Shown piece by piece: positions 37,152 through 48,220 of a stretch of 64,000 nt of DNA. Where the stretch lies: contig JAJLRJ010000002.1 of assembly GCA_024195265.1 (NCBI GenBank), positions 21,911,070 to 21,975,069 of the forward strand. The letters run 5' to 3'. The first letter of the stretch is position 1. The number at the start of each line of letters is the position of its first letter. The stretch is from Dendrophyllia cribrosa. Lineage: Eukaryota; Cnidaria; Anthozoa; Scleractinia; Dendrophylliidae. Both the position numbers and the translations under genes were made by a program. Below the pieces are notes generated by a model. It was not told the DNA's origin. It saw only the letters and a program-made list of their open reading frames with translations, and searched no databases.

Positions 37152-37425
37152 ATGGGGAGCAGGGGTGGTGTAGTGGTGAGAGCACTCGCCTCCCACCAAT
37201 GTGGCCCGGGTTCGATCCTCGGACCCGGCATCATACGTGGGTTGAGTTTGTTGTTGGTTCTCTCCCTGCTCCGAGAGGTTTTTCTCCAGGTACTCCAGTT
37301 TTCCCCTCTCCTCAAAAACCAACATTCTAAATTCCAATTCGATCTGGAAAGAGGACCTGCATGAAAATCAGCTGCGGCTGATGTGGCTTTCCTCTCTAAA
37401 TATAGTTATTTATTTTTTTTAAAAC
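37152..37425 (+). mobile_element. tRNA-derived SINE
   Basis: Starts GGGGAGCAGGGGTGG with A box TGGTGTAGTGG and B box GGTTCGATCCTC at the proper spacing, followed by a body with CTCCAGGTACTCC and CAGCTGCGGCTGATGTGG and a TTATTTATTTTT tail. A diverged copy lies at 16033-16282. Confidence 0.88.
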
Positions 37426-39382
37426 ATCAGTATGAATGTTGATGTTAGTAAATTACCAACCAATCATTATGAAACACTGCTACACTGTTGTATTTTATAC
37501 TCCATAATAAATGTATTATTTTTCAATCCCTTTCACTCTCAGAAACCAATCTTTGCTCATGTAGCAAAATTCTAACTTATCCCAAAGAGTGACCCTTGAA
37601 ATGATTTTTCAATATTTTCCATTTACTGTATCTCCTTGAGAAAGGGAGGGGAGGGGGGCTTATTAGTGGGTGGACGCTTATTCAAGGAAATATGGCAATG
37701 AAATCTGGAGTTTTTGTTTCAATATTGATTTCCATCAAATGTTGAGAATCTCACACCCAACCAAAAAAAAAAAGGATGGTCCTGAGCGTAGAACTTAAAG
37801 AAAATTTTTTTTGTTCCTGACAAACCCACAACCTAGCTTCCACATGCTGGTCAGATGCATTGACCCCTTAAGCTATGGTTACTGGCTTTCTCTATTCATG
37901 CAAGTGAAAGTAGCCTGCATAGTTGGCAGGATTGTTCGTGCAGGGGGTAGGTTTTGGCTATAGAGCAGCACATGCCTTGCATTTGTGGTAGCTCCATTGC
38001 TGAAAGCCGAGCTCTCACATCAAGACATGAATAATCCCACCAGCTTCATAGGCGAACATGCAGGGATAAGGCTGTGTTTACACTTGTTGCCTAACAACCA
38101 TGCCATGAATGCAACTGGGTGTTGTCCAAACTAGGGGTTGCCAATTTCACCTCTGGTGCCCAGAATGTTAAATAATATGTAGTGTTTAGAACACGAGTGG
38201 CCGTTTTGTATCAGATTTACAATCGAGAGCTGAAGGGAAGTGATTGTAGATCTCATACAACATGGACGCAAATTTGTTGTAGATTACTTATGAAATGAAA
38301 ATGAAATGTTAATTAGTTACAACCACAGTATACATACACTAGTGGTTGTTACTAATAAAAATTATTAGCATTTCATAGCTGTTCTGTATAACGATTATGA
38401 TTATTAGTATTTTCCTTATGAACTATTAATGAATTTTTTGGGGGTCAATGCCATATTAGCCACCCTGCACATTTTTCAGGGGCACCTCTTGGCTGGAAAC
38501 TGATGCCCACTCCTGGCCAAATGCACTCTTTTAATCTGTAATTACTAAAACTTTCTAAAAACTTTCTTTCTTACTACTAGTATTATAATAATTTCATGCA
38601 GCCAAATTTCAAACTAGGACTCCTCTGTTACATTTGAGAATGGCAACAGTCACTGAAACATTAAACTTTATTTTCTTTCATTTTTACTCATAAACAATGG
38701 TGTATACATGTATATATTTAGTAGAATTGTTTGCAAATTACAACAACAACCGGTACTATAACATACATTTCTGGTGAAAATAATAGTAAAATAGAGTTAA
38801 TTTGACAATAAAGTTATTTGTAGCTGGTAGCATGGTAGCTATTGGAGAAGGAAACATTAGGAAATTGTCCAACTACAGCTAATTTCTAACCTTTACATGT
38901 ACGAAACCACAATAATTTACCATTATTTTTTTTATACTACCCTAAAATGACGCTTATAAGCCCCGGGCTTAAGGTTTTTTGGCTGGTAAGCCAAAAATTA
39001 ATTGAGATAAAAGCTGCTGTTTTATATAACTTGGTGTACATTTTGTAAAGACTTACCGTTATTTATAGGAGGGGTCAATAAACTCTTGGGCTTACAAGTG
39101 GGGGTATTGTATTATTGTCAATATCTCTTTTAAATAGTATAATAACCTATTATTTAAATTCTTGTTTTACAATCTTGACAAAGTCTTTTTTGTACATGTA
39201 AATTCTGTATTATTAACATAAGGTGAAGCTAATGAAATACTGTAAATAAATAAAATAGATATAATACCGCATTTGTTGAGTGAACATTCTGAGAACATCA
39301 ATTGCAAACTTTAGAAGGGGTGGTGTTTGATTATAACATTTCTTTCATGTGTTAATTGGAAATAAAAAGGTGGTGAAACACA

Positions 39383-39611
39383 TAGCCTGCGCGCAGACGT
39401 CTCCTATTTGCTTTGCTTCACGCGGGGAGCAAGGAAATCGGAGACAGCTGCACCAGGGTGTTCATTGGGCATCAGAGATCAGAGAATTCACAGCCTACTA
39501 CGCAGAATTCTCCAGCTAAATTTCGATGGCAATATAGTAGCTATCTTCGCTCTTTTGTAATATTCTCCTGTTACTTCAATTCTTAATGAAAACCCTGCTG
39601 CACGCAGGCTA
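39383..39611. mobile_element. MITE with 9-bp target duplication, TAGCCTGC family, copy 2
   Basis: Termini TAGCCTGCGCGCAG and CTGCACGCAGGCTA bound 229 bp, with perfect 9-bp duplication TGAAACACA (39374-39382 and 39612-39620). Same family as 36942-37042. Confidence 0.85.
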
Positions 39612-39967
39612 TGAAACACATTAAATTCATATTAAATTAACTTCTTCATTATGGACACTACAGTGGTTAAAGTTCCTAAAGGGGTAAAATAATTGTCACA
39701 TAAGATTTAATTATTTTTGTGATAAGAACCCAAAATTAATCAATTGCCCTATTTTGTGATTGATAAAAGCTGAATCAAATATTTTCAATATCATCATGAA
39801 TTGAATTGTCACAGATTTCTTTATCTTGGAATATGCAAATGATAACAAGCAAAGCAAAGATTAAAATTTATACCACAATAACTGAAAGACATGTTTGGGC
39901 CTTACTGGAGCCTTTAAAATTACATCACATCCACCACCTCTATAATACAAAAACTTAGTTATGTATA

Positions 39968-40065
39968 GTTTAATAAACGAGTAGGAGTGCTTTATCAAGT
40001 TTAAAACACGAGGCGCAGCTGAGTGTTTTAGACTTGATAAAGCACGAAGTGCGAGTTTATTAAAC
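39968..40065. repeat. Foldback hairpin downstream of SYS1
   Basis: GTTTAATAAACGAGTAGGAG and the complementary right arm pair over about 45 bp each. The right arm supplies an AATAAA on the minus strand (40054-40059) about 500 bp past the SYS1 stop, a possible poly(A) signal. Confidence 0.7.
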
Positions 40066-40560
40066 GGCTTCAAAAACTTCTGTTGTAGATCTAGTCATTC
40101 TTGCACTAATATTAGATTTTGGGCAAGAAAATTGGACGCAAAATTTAGCTGTGTCTTTATCAGATATAAAGACACTCATTAAACATTAATTTCCTTTGTA
40201 TTTTCTTTATGAATTCTTAATGAGTTTTTGAAGTCCCTTTGGTGTCCATATTAGAGAGGCTCAATCTTTTCTATGTTACAAACAATGGCAGATCTATGAG
40301 AAGGACCAGCGGGAGGGGTCCTCCTTATTGTTGAAAGTGACTAAAATGTGTTTAGCCCGATCTCCCTCCTTTTCTCTCTGAGCCCACCTTACAAGCAAGT
40401 CCAGATCTGCCAGTGATAACCACCTAGATGTTAAACGTTTCCCCATTACAGCCATCTGAATGGAACTGTTGCTTGAGCTACACCCACATTCTCCATGCTG
40501 GCTATGCAGACAGTGTTCATTACTGCGGATCCATTTGACACTTTAGAAGGCATCCTACTG

Positions 40561-40761
40561 TCAGACTGTGGATTTCACTGAAGCAACTGACACAGGTATA
40601 GCTTTGAGTTCAGTTCTCATGCAAACAAACTCTCCTATGACAGACATCAGGGCCATGCATGCAAGGTTTAGAAGCCACCAAGACAATGCCGTGGGAAAAC
40701 CACCATAAATAGTACAGAATATCAGATGAATTACATGTGCAGTAGCTGCAAAGTCCAGACA
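40561..40761 (-). CDS. SYS1: SYS1 exon 4 (last)
   Basis: Encodes CLDFAATAHVIHLIFCTIYG, the ALSWW helix and the conserved CMRTEL tail, ending in TGA at 40561-40563. Acceptor CCTTGCAG. Confidence 0.93.
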   Translation of the reverse strand, partial: CLDFAATAHVIHLIFCTIYGGFPTALSWWLLNLACMALMSVIGEFVCMRTELKAIPVSVASVKSTV

Positions 40762-43700
40762 CTGCAAGGAAAACAAACAGAATTTTTTATGACTGATATT
40801 TGTTGGCACTACGCTACAATTTTGGTCCATGCAGTAATATGTACTTAATGACTAAGTGGGAGGGCTGGATGGGAAAATATTTGGCTTGAGGTCATGGTAT
40901 CCGTGCGCCATGACCGAATGAATTTTTGCCACTTGTGCCAGCTTGCAAGTCTGTTTGGCCACCCAATGTAAGTTGGCACTAAAACTTCTGTCAACTTGTC
41001 TCTCTGTTTGGCCAGGGTTTCAGAAACATTTTTAATTTTAACCCTTTTGAGGCCAAGTTTCCTCAATCTCATTATCTCCATGGCCAAATATTTTATTGAT
41101 CCAATAATGTAAGACGACTATAGTCACCTATGGCCACTTGTGGTTAAGGCGACTATTCTTGGTTTGCACCGTCACGTAATCAGGCATAATATTTTTAAAA
41201 TCGAAACCATTTAGTGAAAGAAGCCAATAATTTCTAATGTTATAAAAGACTAACAAATAAACAACTTCCCCAAGTCTCAGATCTGTGCACTATGCCGTTG
41301 TTGAATTATTCACTGAAGCCTTCAATTCAAATTTACAGAGCTTTGTATGGAAACGCCACCTTGGTGTCCCTCCGAGGGACACCAAAATGGCCGCCGGAAA
41401 TCAATAAAACATCTGGACTTCACTGTTGCTCTGAAAGCGATTACTTTTTTCTCGTGAACTACTATACATTCACATACACTGCTCTGCTAAAACTTTAACT
41501 ACCCAAAGTGCTAAAAATCACGAGGAAAGGCCTTTCTTTCATAGGATAAAGCTTTGTCACGGACGCTATGTTGCTCTCACGTACGGTGAAAGGTCAGAAA
41601 TTCAAAATGCTGTATTTTCAATGCGAAAGACGCTACTGGGCTGGAAACTTGTAAAAAGAGATATTTTTAAGTCATCTTTAACCTGGTGGACATATAAACT
41701 CAGAAGACATTGCGATTCATGATTTTCGAATTTGATAATGTCACGTGCAAACCAAGAATAGTCATTGCAATCTGGTATTAAAATTTATTTGGCAGAGTAT
41801 TTTTGGGGGGGAGAAGAGCAGTTTCTTGGTGTTGCGGATGTTGTGATCACCAAGTGACATAAAAAAAGATTCAATGAACAATTCCCACACCACAATAGAT
41901 AACGACTCTTCAACTCTATTAAACTCGCCCTCTGGCATATTCTTTTGCTCTTTGCGGTTTCTTTGCCGTTACTGTTATTCCCTTAAGATGTCTTAGGAAG
42001 GGAATAACAGTAGTGACAAAGAAACGCAAAACGACTAGAAAAACCACAAAGGACAGAAGAATAAGCCAGAGGTGAGTTTAATAGAGTTGCTTTATTGAAC
42101 TAGCAGTAATCAGAGATTATGGAGATGCGTTTGAAGGAATTTCCATAGGAAATGAGCCCCTGAAAAAAGCAATAAGGGCAGCCATTTGGAAGACTGGACA
42201 CCAAAAAATCTCAATTTTACTGCATGCAAGGCACAGGGCAACCAACACAAAATTAGAATTGCGTTCTTTGAACACGATTAATGTGTAAATTTCGCTTCAC
42301 TTAGCATTCAAAATCTACATTATTTTTTTCCCCACACAATGTCTTATATTAAAAATATAAAGTGATCAAATTTTTAATGGCTGCTGTGTAATCAAATACT
42401 GGGTTCATTGAAGGGTCACGTCCTGACTAACACACAGTTAATAATTAATCCTTTGCTTTCTCATGACATGAGCTTGGGATGCCTGTGCAGCAACACCAAG
42501 AAATACCTGGGAGAAGGGGTAGTGACATTAGGGCCATTTATACCAAGAAAATAAGTTGCAGCTTACATAAGAACTGGACCTTTTATACAAACAAAAGCCC
42601 CAAAGCCTAGGCTTGAATAAGCTGTGGCTAACATAAGCAGTGGCCTTGAATTTGAAATTGTTCCATTTATGGTGAGTTCACAGCTTTTATAAGCCATACA
42701 TACATAAGCTGCAGCTTTTTCTTTGTATAAATGGGATGTAGGGGATTATGTAAAAATGGCATGGTATTGACACTTTGGACCTCTTTGTCGCATCCCCCAG
42801 GCCTTGTCCTACACAAATAAACAATACCATAAGCATTAAAATTATATAAAAATAAAACTTACTTGTTTAGCTCTTTTTACAATGACCCATAATCCACCAG
42901 CCCTGAGGTCAAAGTATTAAAATTATAAAAAAATTAGAAACAGTCTTTGAAGGTTTACCACACTATATGCCCCCAATGGCTGCAAAAACAAGACAGCACC
43001 ACAACACCCCAGGGAGAACACCTGGATTTTGAAGAAAATCATGAAAAGTCCTTCTCTGAGTAAGCTTTCTTTAAATTTTAGGAGACACCTTCAGTTGCTC
43101 AGTTTTTTTTTTATTTCCGGATTAAAGCCTGGTAATACAGAACTGTTGAGTAGAAGGGCAGGATAAAATTTAGCTGTTATTACAAATTACAGAACCCAAA
43201 TTCGCATTTAGCCAATCATAAGCCTAGTCTACTGTCCTGATATCCTGATATCGCATGATTTTAAATGGTGCAAAGTTTGATAATGCAACCATTAATGTCA
43301 AGTTTACCTCTGGTTCCAAAAGTTACTCCAACTGAACGTTTGAACTGCTGAAGGGCAAATTTGGAGCTTCCATGTGACATTTACACTATTTATGCATTCC
43401 CTCCCTCAAGATAAGACTTGTAAAATGATTTATTCGGCATACACTGTAACTTTCTCATTTTCAAGTGCTGATAATAGTTTTGCAGAGAAGGGTTTTACAC
43501 ATATTTTGCTACCATGATTTCTCACTTGGCTCGCTGTAAAATTATTTTTCATTCATCACTTTTTGCGCCGTTTGTTGACTGGTATTATTCTCCTCGCAGG
43601 CCACACGATAGGACGCCTGACAGATTTTATTACCTAACTGCTAAAAATATCACCGGATTTTGGGCTGAATCTGGGTATGGTAAATACCTGATCGTACCTT

Positions 43701-46700
43701 TTTGGCACGCCTCAGCGGCATATCAGGCTCGTTTGGTCTTGCCATGGGTATTTCGGCTTGACTGCATCTCGCCAAAATACGAGCCATGGCTCGACCAAAC
43801 TCGCCTGATATGTCGCCAAAGCATACCAAAAAGATACGATTAGGTATAAAGACACTCTCAAGAAAGCAATCTCAAATAAACATTCATTTTGACTAAAGTC
43901 AACTCCCTCTAAACAGACACCCGTCTAGGATGCACACCTCTTTATGAAAGGTATCTAAAGTTTGTCCCTACCACACTACAGTAACTAAACTTTCCGTATA
44001 GATAAGACGGACACCTCTGCTAATGCTGTGTTTACACTAGGGTGAAGCATGTTTAACTAGTCTGATGAATAAAAAAAGGTTCACTATGAAAAGTGTTGAC
44101 ACCAGTCAGCATGTTTATTCTGAGCATGATTGAAACTACATCACAAGGTAGTTTCAATCCAAACCTAACAAACATTTTAGCACAAAATGTCTTCCTTTGT
44201 TAAACACTGCATTGCCCTTAGTTTCATATCTGAAGGGCGTAAGAATAATTAAGATAATTTAAACCAAAAAATCATGCAACAAGTTTGAGCTTGCATAAAA
44301 TCTTTATAAATCTTTATAAATCTTTAAAGTGTATATGACAGTGATTTTTTTATTTGCTTGATCGAATCTACATGGAGTTCTGATAAGAAAATGGAAAACA
44401 AAATTTTCGATATCGATTTTCCTTCTCCGCGTTTTGGCCGTCTAAAAACGTGAAATTTCACTTCCGGTGTGTTACAAAACCACGCAAGAAGAAAGACTGG
44501 AAATAGTCTGTGTGACGTCAATACAAGAATGCCAGTGTCGCAATTTCTCAGTTCCTCCGTTTTTTGGTGCGTGTTGCTACAACCATAGACAACACACCTT
44601 AATAGAACCATGTTTCTTCCTCAGGGCGCATAAAAAAATGTGAGGAACTGAGAAACCTCGACACCGGCATTCCTTTATTGACGTCACAGCGGACTATTTC
44701 CAGTCTTTCTTCTTGCGCGGTTTTGTAACACACCGGAAGTGAAATTTCACGTTTTTAGACGGCTACAATGCAGAGAAGAAAAATCGATATCGAAAATTTT
44801 TTTTTTCATTTTCTTATCAGAACATCATGTAGATTCGATCAAGCAAATAAAAAAATCACTGTCATATACACTTTAAAATTGCATTTATGTGTAATAACAC
44901 ATAAAAAAAAAAGAGAGAGAGAGCTTGAACTTTTGTGGTTTAATCTCACTCGTCAAACCCTTTGGGAATGAAAGGCAATGCAGTGTTTAGTATGGAGAAG
45001 ACATTTGTGTGAACACTTTTCACAGTGAAACGTTTCTTTTGTGATCAGACTAAACATTATTCACCCTATGAGATGGACAGTTAGTTCCCCTACCAACAGT
45101 GTTTGTTCTGAAGAGGGTTGACTGTACTGCTACCAGTTGAGAATAGAATATCTTAATAGGCAAAAATTAACACAAACTACTGATGATATACATGTACTCT
45201 GGATGACAAATTTTCCAATTTAGCAGTGAGAATTTCAACTTCATCAGTAGCATATGATGATAATATTAAATATTTGGTAAGACTTCCGTATAGACGGTTT
45301 TTACGGTGGCCATGTTGGGGGTCAGAACAATGAAATTTCCATCCTTTGGGAATAAAACTATCATTATTTTTATACAAACCATTTCTATTGTTGCTGATCA
45401 ACAAAAATAATAGCCTCCATAAAAACCATCTATCGCCCCGAGTGAATTATGCATGTACACAGTATTGCTTTTCTTCAGACATCCTATTCTTTCAGCTTTT
45501 GTTTCAGTTTTAAGAACAATATTCATAACTAATGTATGAGGAACAAACATTTTTTAAAAATTAATAGTAAGAGTGATTTTCCTCAGACCGTGAAATAGTT
45601 GGTACACTAATAAAGGTTAGTAGATCTTGCAGTGTATTTCCATTGTTTTCTTTTGTGTCTATTTGACTATTATACACTAACTACTAGAAACTGTTTCACA
45701 GTCTGAGGAAAATTACTCTGTATTTCATGGCAGTCACCCAAAGGCTAAAAACAGAATATGTGCTATGTTCCAAACATTAATATTAATTTATCATAAAATG
45801 TCCTGCAGACACAAGCCTTTGATCAGCAATATAGCTAATTAGTTGTTACGGCATTTGGATGAATGGCTGTTTTTGCTTTAGGGATTAAAATTGTAAAACC
45901 CAAAATTCTACTTCAAATGTCTGGCGTTTGGAAAGACCACTGTATACTGTAGACCTGGGCCCAGTTGTTCAAAAAGTGGATAGCGCTATCCATCGGATAA
46001 ATCACTATCCAGTGGATAAGCGTTAACAAAACCCATTGCGCTATCCACCGGATAGTGATTTATCCGGTGGATAGCGCAATCCACGTTTTGAACAACTGGG
46101 CCCTGTAATTAATTTGGATCAGTTCCTATTACCTTGACCCTTAAAATATGTGAAACGGTCATGTATAAAATGTATAGCCCCGGTTGTTCAAAAGATGGAT
46201 AGCGCTATCCATCGGATAAATCACTATCCAGTGGATAACACAATTGGTTTTGCTAATGCTTATCCACTGGATGGTGATTTATCCGGTGGATAGCGCTATC
46301 CACCTTTTGAACAACCGGGGCCAGGTTAAAAAACTGGGCACAGTTGTTTCAAAAGGTAGATAGCGCTATCCAATGGATAAATCACTATCCAGTGGATAAG
46401 TATTAACAAAATCCTTTGTGTTATGCACTGGATAGTGATTTATCCGGTGGATAGCGCTATCCACCTTACAACCGGAGCCATTGCTTATGGGTTGTGCCCT
46501 GAAATCTTGCCCAAACTGATGAGCGAACTCATTATCATATTTTAAAATCACAACGTTTTAAGAAACTACTGTTAGAAATTTTAAAACATATATATAAGCT
46601 TAAGTTTTTTATGTTGCGTGCTTATAATCTGAATTTAATCAAAACAAAATAGCTCGACTATAACTTATATGGGTTTGGCTATAACACAGGCGTAGAGTGA

Positions 46701-47379
46701 GGGTCGGACACCTTTTTGAGACTTATATAACGTAATGTCGACACTTAGAATTTTATTTTCAATACATTTTTAAGTATAAAAAAGAAAATCTAAAATCCCC
46801 ACTGAGGATCGAACCTGTGACCTCAGCTAGGCTTAGGCTTACATAGCCTACCGTACCACTGTACCACCTAGCTTCTCGGGTTGCTTAGTCCTAAATTTAA
46901 CTTTATATAAGTCTCAATATAAGTCTCAATAAGGTGTCCGACCCTCCCTCTACGCCCGCGCTATAGTCTTTTCCAACTTATATTGCCATATTAAGCTTAA
47001 AACCGAAAGTTTAAACATTTCTCTACTCACCCAGTCAGGGCATTCAAACAAAACGCCGCTATTGTTATCTTCCCCTTGAAAGATGAAAAGCGAAGTTCCT
47101 AGGAGAAAGAAAATCGTTGATTTTATAAACATTTACGAACCAAACCAGAATTTAAGCTTAATAGCTTTGTAATTCGAGTGAGCAAAAGACCAACCATTTG
47201 ATGTTCGTGTTACTCACCACTGGAAGAAAAAACTGATCTAAAGACCGCGTAGATCCCGTCCAAAAGTCAACGAGAAGAACCCAAAATGCTAAGAAAAGGT
47301 AGAAGACACACTGAACGGCGACGATTTGTGAAATTATTAGGCAAGGATCCCACACGTACGATCTGAAACCAGCCGCCAT
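40561..47379 (-). CDS. SYS1: SYS1 Golgi trafficking protein
   Basis: Four minus-strand exons join in phase: 47379-47218, 47098-47031, 42902-42863, 40761-40561 (471 nt, 156 residues, the length I know for human SYS1). The product starts MAAGFRSYVWDP and ends with ALSWWLLNLACMALMSVIGE and FVCMRTELKAIP, hallmarks of SYS1. It is a four-helix Golgi membrane protein that in other animals and yeast recruits the Arl3/ARFRP1 GTPase to the trans-Golgi. The gene runs head to head with WRNIP1. The 4.1-kb intron 2 and 2.1-kb intron 3 are full of palindromic elements. Confidence 0.93.
41151..41763. mobile_element. Non-autonomous transposon in SYS1 intron 3
   Basis: GACTATTCTTGGTTTGCAC and its complement bound 613 bp, with subterminal GTCACGT on both sides. 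No protein recognised. Confidence 0.75.
41911..42089. mobile_element. Foldback MITE
   Basis: CAACTCTATTAAACTCGCCC and its complementary right arm extend through CTCTGGC-TATTC; the centre contains TTACTGTTATTCCCTT and its complement. Confidence 0.82.
42098..42283. repeat. Dispersed repeat, copy 2
   Basis: Direct, diverged match to 15673-15856. It begins nine bases after the preceding foldback. Confidence 0.75.
42863..42902 (-). CDS. SYS1: SYS1 exon 3 (40 nt)
   Basis: A small exon coding AGGLWVIVKRAKQ between ACCTCAG and GTAAGT. It restores phase exactly between exons 2 and 4 and corresponds to the second transmembrane helix end and the basic RxKQ segment. Confidence 0.9.
43685..43846. mobile_element. 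Foldback MITE
   Basis: Arms TACCTGATCGTACCTTTTTGG and TGCCATGGGTATTTTGGC-like sequence fold over a short centre. Subarms ATATCAGGC...TTTGGTC are also inverted. Confidence 0.75.
44323..44877. mobile_element. Long foldback element with THAP-like frame
   Basis: Arms of about 250 bp are near-perfect inverted repeats (AAAGTGTATATGACAGTGAT at the outside; CACTTCCGGTGTGTTACAAA inside). The left arm on the minus strand (44324-44611) begins MVLLRCVVYGCSNTHQK, like the start of a THAP finger (C-x-x-x-x-C-S-N). The frame does not continue as a full THAP domain. Confidence 0.75.
45571..45718. mobile_element. Foldback MITE
   Basis: GAGTGATTTTCCTCAGACCG and its imperfect complement at the right end define 148 bp in SYS1 intron 2. 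Confidence 0.75.
45957..46103. mobile_element. GGATAGCGCTATCC palindrome, copy 1
   Basis: Outer arms GGGCCCAGTTGTTCAAAA and complement. Inside, GGATAGCGCTATCC (a perfect palindrome), GGATAAATCACTATCC and its reverse. First of three copies within 520 bp. Confidence 0.85.
46177..46322. mobile_element. GGATAGCGCTATCC palindrome, copy 2
   Basis: Outer arms GGCCCCGGTTGTTCAAAAG-type; both inner arms keep the intact palindrome. Separated from copy 1 by 73 bp. Confidence 0.85.
46336..46479. mobile_element. GGATAGCGCTATCC palindrome, copy 3
   Basis: The most diverged copy (TAGATAGCGCTATCCAATGG on the left; CACCTTACAACCGG on the right). Begins 13 bp after copy 2. Confidence 0.8.
46679..46966. mobile_element. 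TIR element carrying a tRNA-like SINE head
   Basis: Termini GGCGTAGAGTGAGGGTCGGA and complement, extending through ACACCTT. On the minus strand 46795-46875 has A box TGGTACAGTGGTACGG and B box GGTTCGATCCTC at tRNA-like spacing. The cloverleaf is incomplete, so it is SINE-like and not a tRNA gene. Confidence 0.7.
47031..47098 (-). CDS. SYS1: SYS1 exon 2
   Basis: Sixty-eight bases coding ELRFSSFKGKITIAAFCLNA and LT, matching the SYS1 segment G-x-x-x-x-A/S-F-x-L-N-A-L-T. Flanked by CTCCTAG and GTGAGT; ends in phase 2. Confidence 0.9.
47218..47379 (-). CDS. SYS1: SYS1 exon 1
   Basis: Fifty-four codons: MAAGFRSYVWDP, first transmembrane helix, and STRSLDQFF. ATG context AATAATGGCGG has a strong +4 G. 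Donor GTGAGT. Confidence 0.93.
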
Positions 47380-47563
47380 TATTGATTAGATTTGCAAAAG
47401 TCAGCATGACGTCATCGAATCGAAGTTTGGAAATCTGCTGACCTCTGATTGCAAATTCGCCGCGCCGTCCGCAAATCTCGCAAAAGTTTAGAAGATTCTC
47501 GTACAACTGCGTCAAAAATATGGCATAATACAGGCTTTTCCAGCACGGTTTGTATAAATTATC
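47380..47563. promoter_or_regulatory. Bidirectional SYS1/WRNIP1 promoter
   Basis: The 184 bp between the divergent start codons contain a perfect palindromic CRE, TGACGTCA (47407-47414), and GCCGCGCCGTCCGC. The SYS1 start itself lies in AATAATGGCGGC, a YY1-like site. No TATA box is evident in a suitable place for both genes. Promoter function is inferred from the layout. Confidence 0.72.
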
Positions 47564-48220
47564 ATGTCACAAACTAACCGTGTAGACTGCCCGGTTTGTG
47601 GACGCTCCTTCCCGACTTCTTCTGTGAATGAACATGTGAATAAATGCCTGAATACAAACGGGCCTTCGAATTCATCGACACGAGGCGACGATGCTGAAAC
47701 AAAGATCCTACATGATTCCACCTTCCCGACGGTAACCACTACTTTATCGGATAAATCTACCGGTATCTTTGGGAAAAGGCCTGGAACAAAAGCTACCACG
47801 TTATTGACGACAAGTCCCCCGTCAAGCGCTTTGAAGAGAAGCTTTTCCAATAACTCTTCCAATTTGGCGGGAAAATCGAACGGGAATCATCCTTTCAAAA
47901 GATTAAAGTCAAACGAAGCAACAAACAGCTACAAATCGCTAGAACACAAGGGAACAGCTAGTAATGGTGTATCCTTAACCTCAGGGACTAAAGAATCGGG
48001 TTCTTGCCAAAGTTCAAATTCAGCTGTGTCCGGGAAAAATAAAGCCCAAAAATCAAAGAACAGCCAATTTATGCCACTGGCAGAAAGAATGCGCCCTAAA
48101 ACCTTTACTGAATATGTAGGGCAGTCCAAAGTGTTAGGAAGTAACAGCCTTTTAAGGACCTTGCTTGAGGCTGAGGAAATTCCATCTATGATACTGTGGG
48201 GACCTCCTGGCTGTGGAAAG
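47564..48220 (+). CDS. WRNIP1: WRNIP1 exon 1
   Basis: Holds the UBZ4 finger, the Ser/Asn/Lys-rich linker, and [17 protein letters not shown] up to GPPGCGK. The intron falls exactly inside the Walker A motif (GK|TT). Confidence 0.93.

Larger units (their letters stand above)
35152..40560. other. Intergenic region without a recognised gene
   Basis: Between the end of the phosphatase-ankyrin gene and SYS1 I find no exon-like frame. It holds a C-homopolymer (35878-35910), four transposons and a SINE listed separately, and AT-rich single-copy-looking sequence. Confidence 0.7.

Noticed and set aside
37152..37225. Possible tRNA gene (A and B boxes)
   Set aside because: No acceptor stem pairing; the sequence continues as a SINE body with a diverged second copy at 16033-16282.
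45957..46479. CRISPR-like array
   Set aside because: The repeats are 145-bp palindromes with no short regular spacers, in a eukaryotic intron.
46795..46875. Possible tRNA gene on the minus strand
   Set aside because: The B box is good but a full cloverleaf is not formed and it lies inside a transposon-like inverted repeat.
46950..47132. Minus-strand frame starting MFIKSTIFFLLG
   Set aside because: It overlaps SYS1 exon 2 in a different frame; the SYS1 frame matches the family and fixes splice phase.
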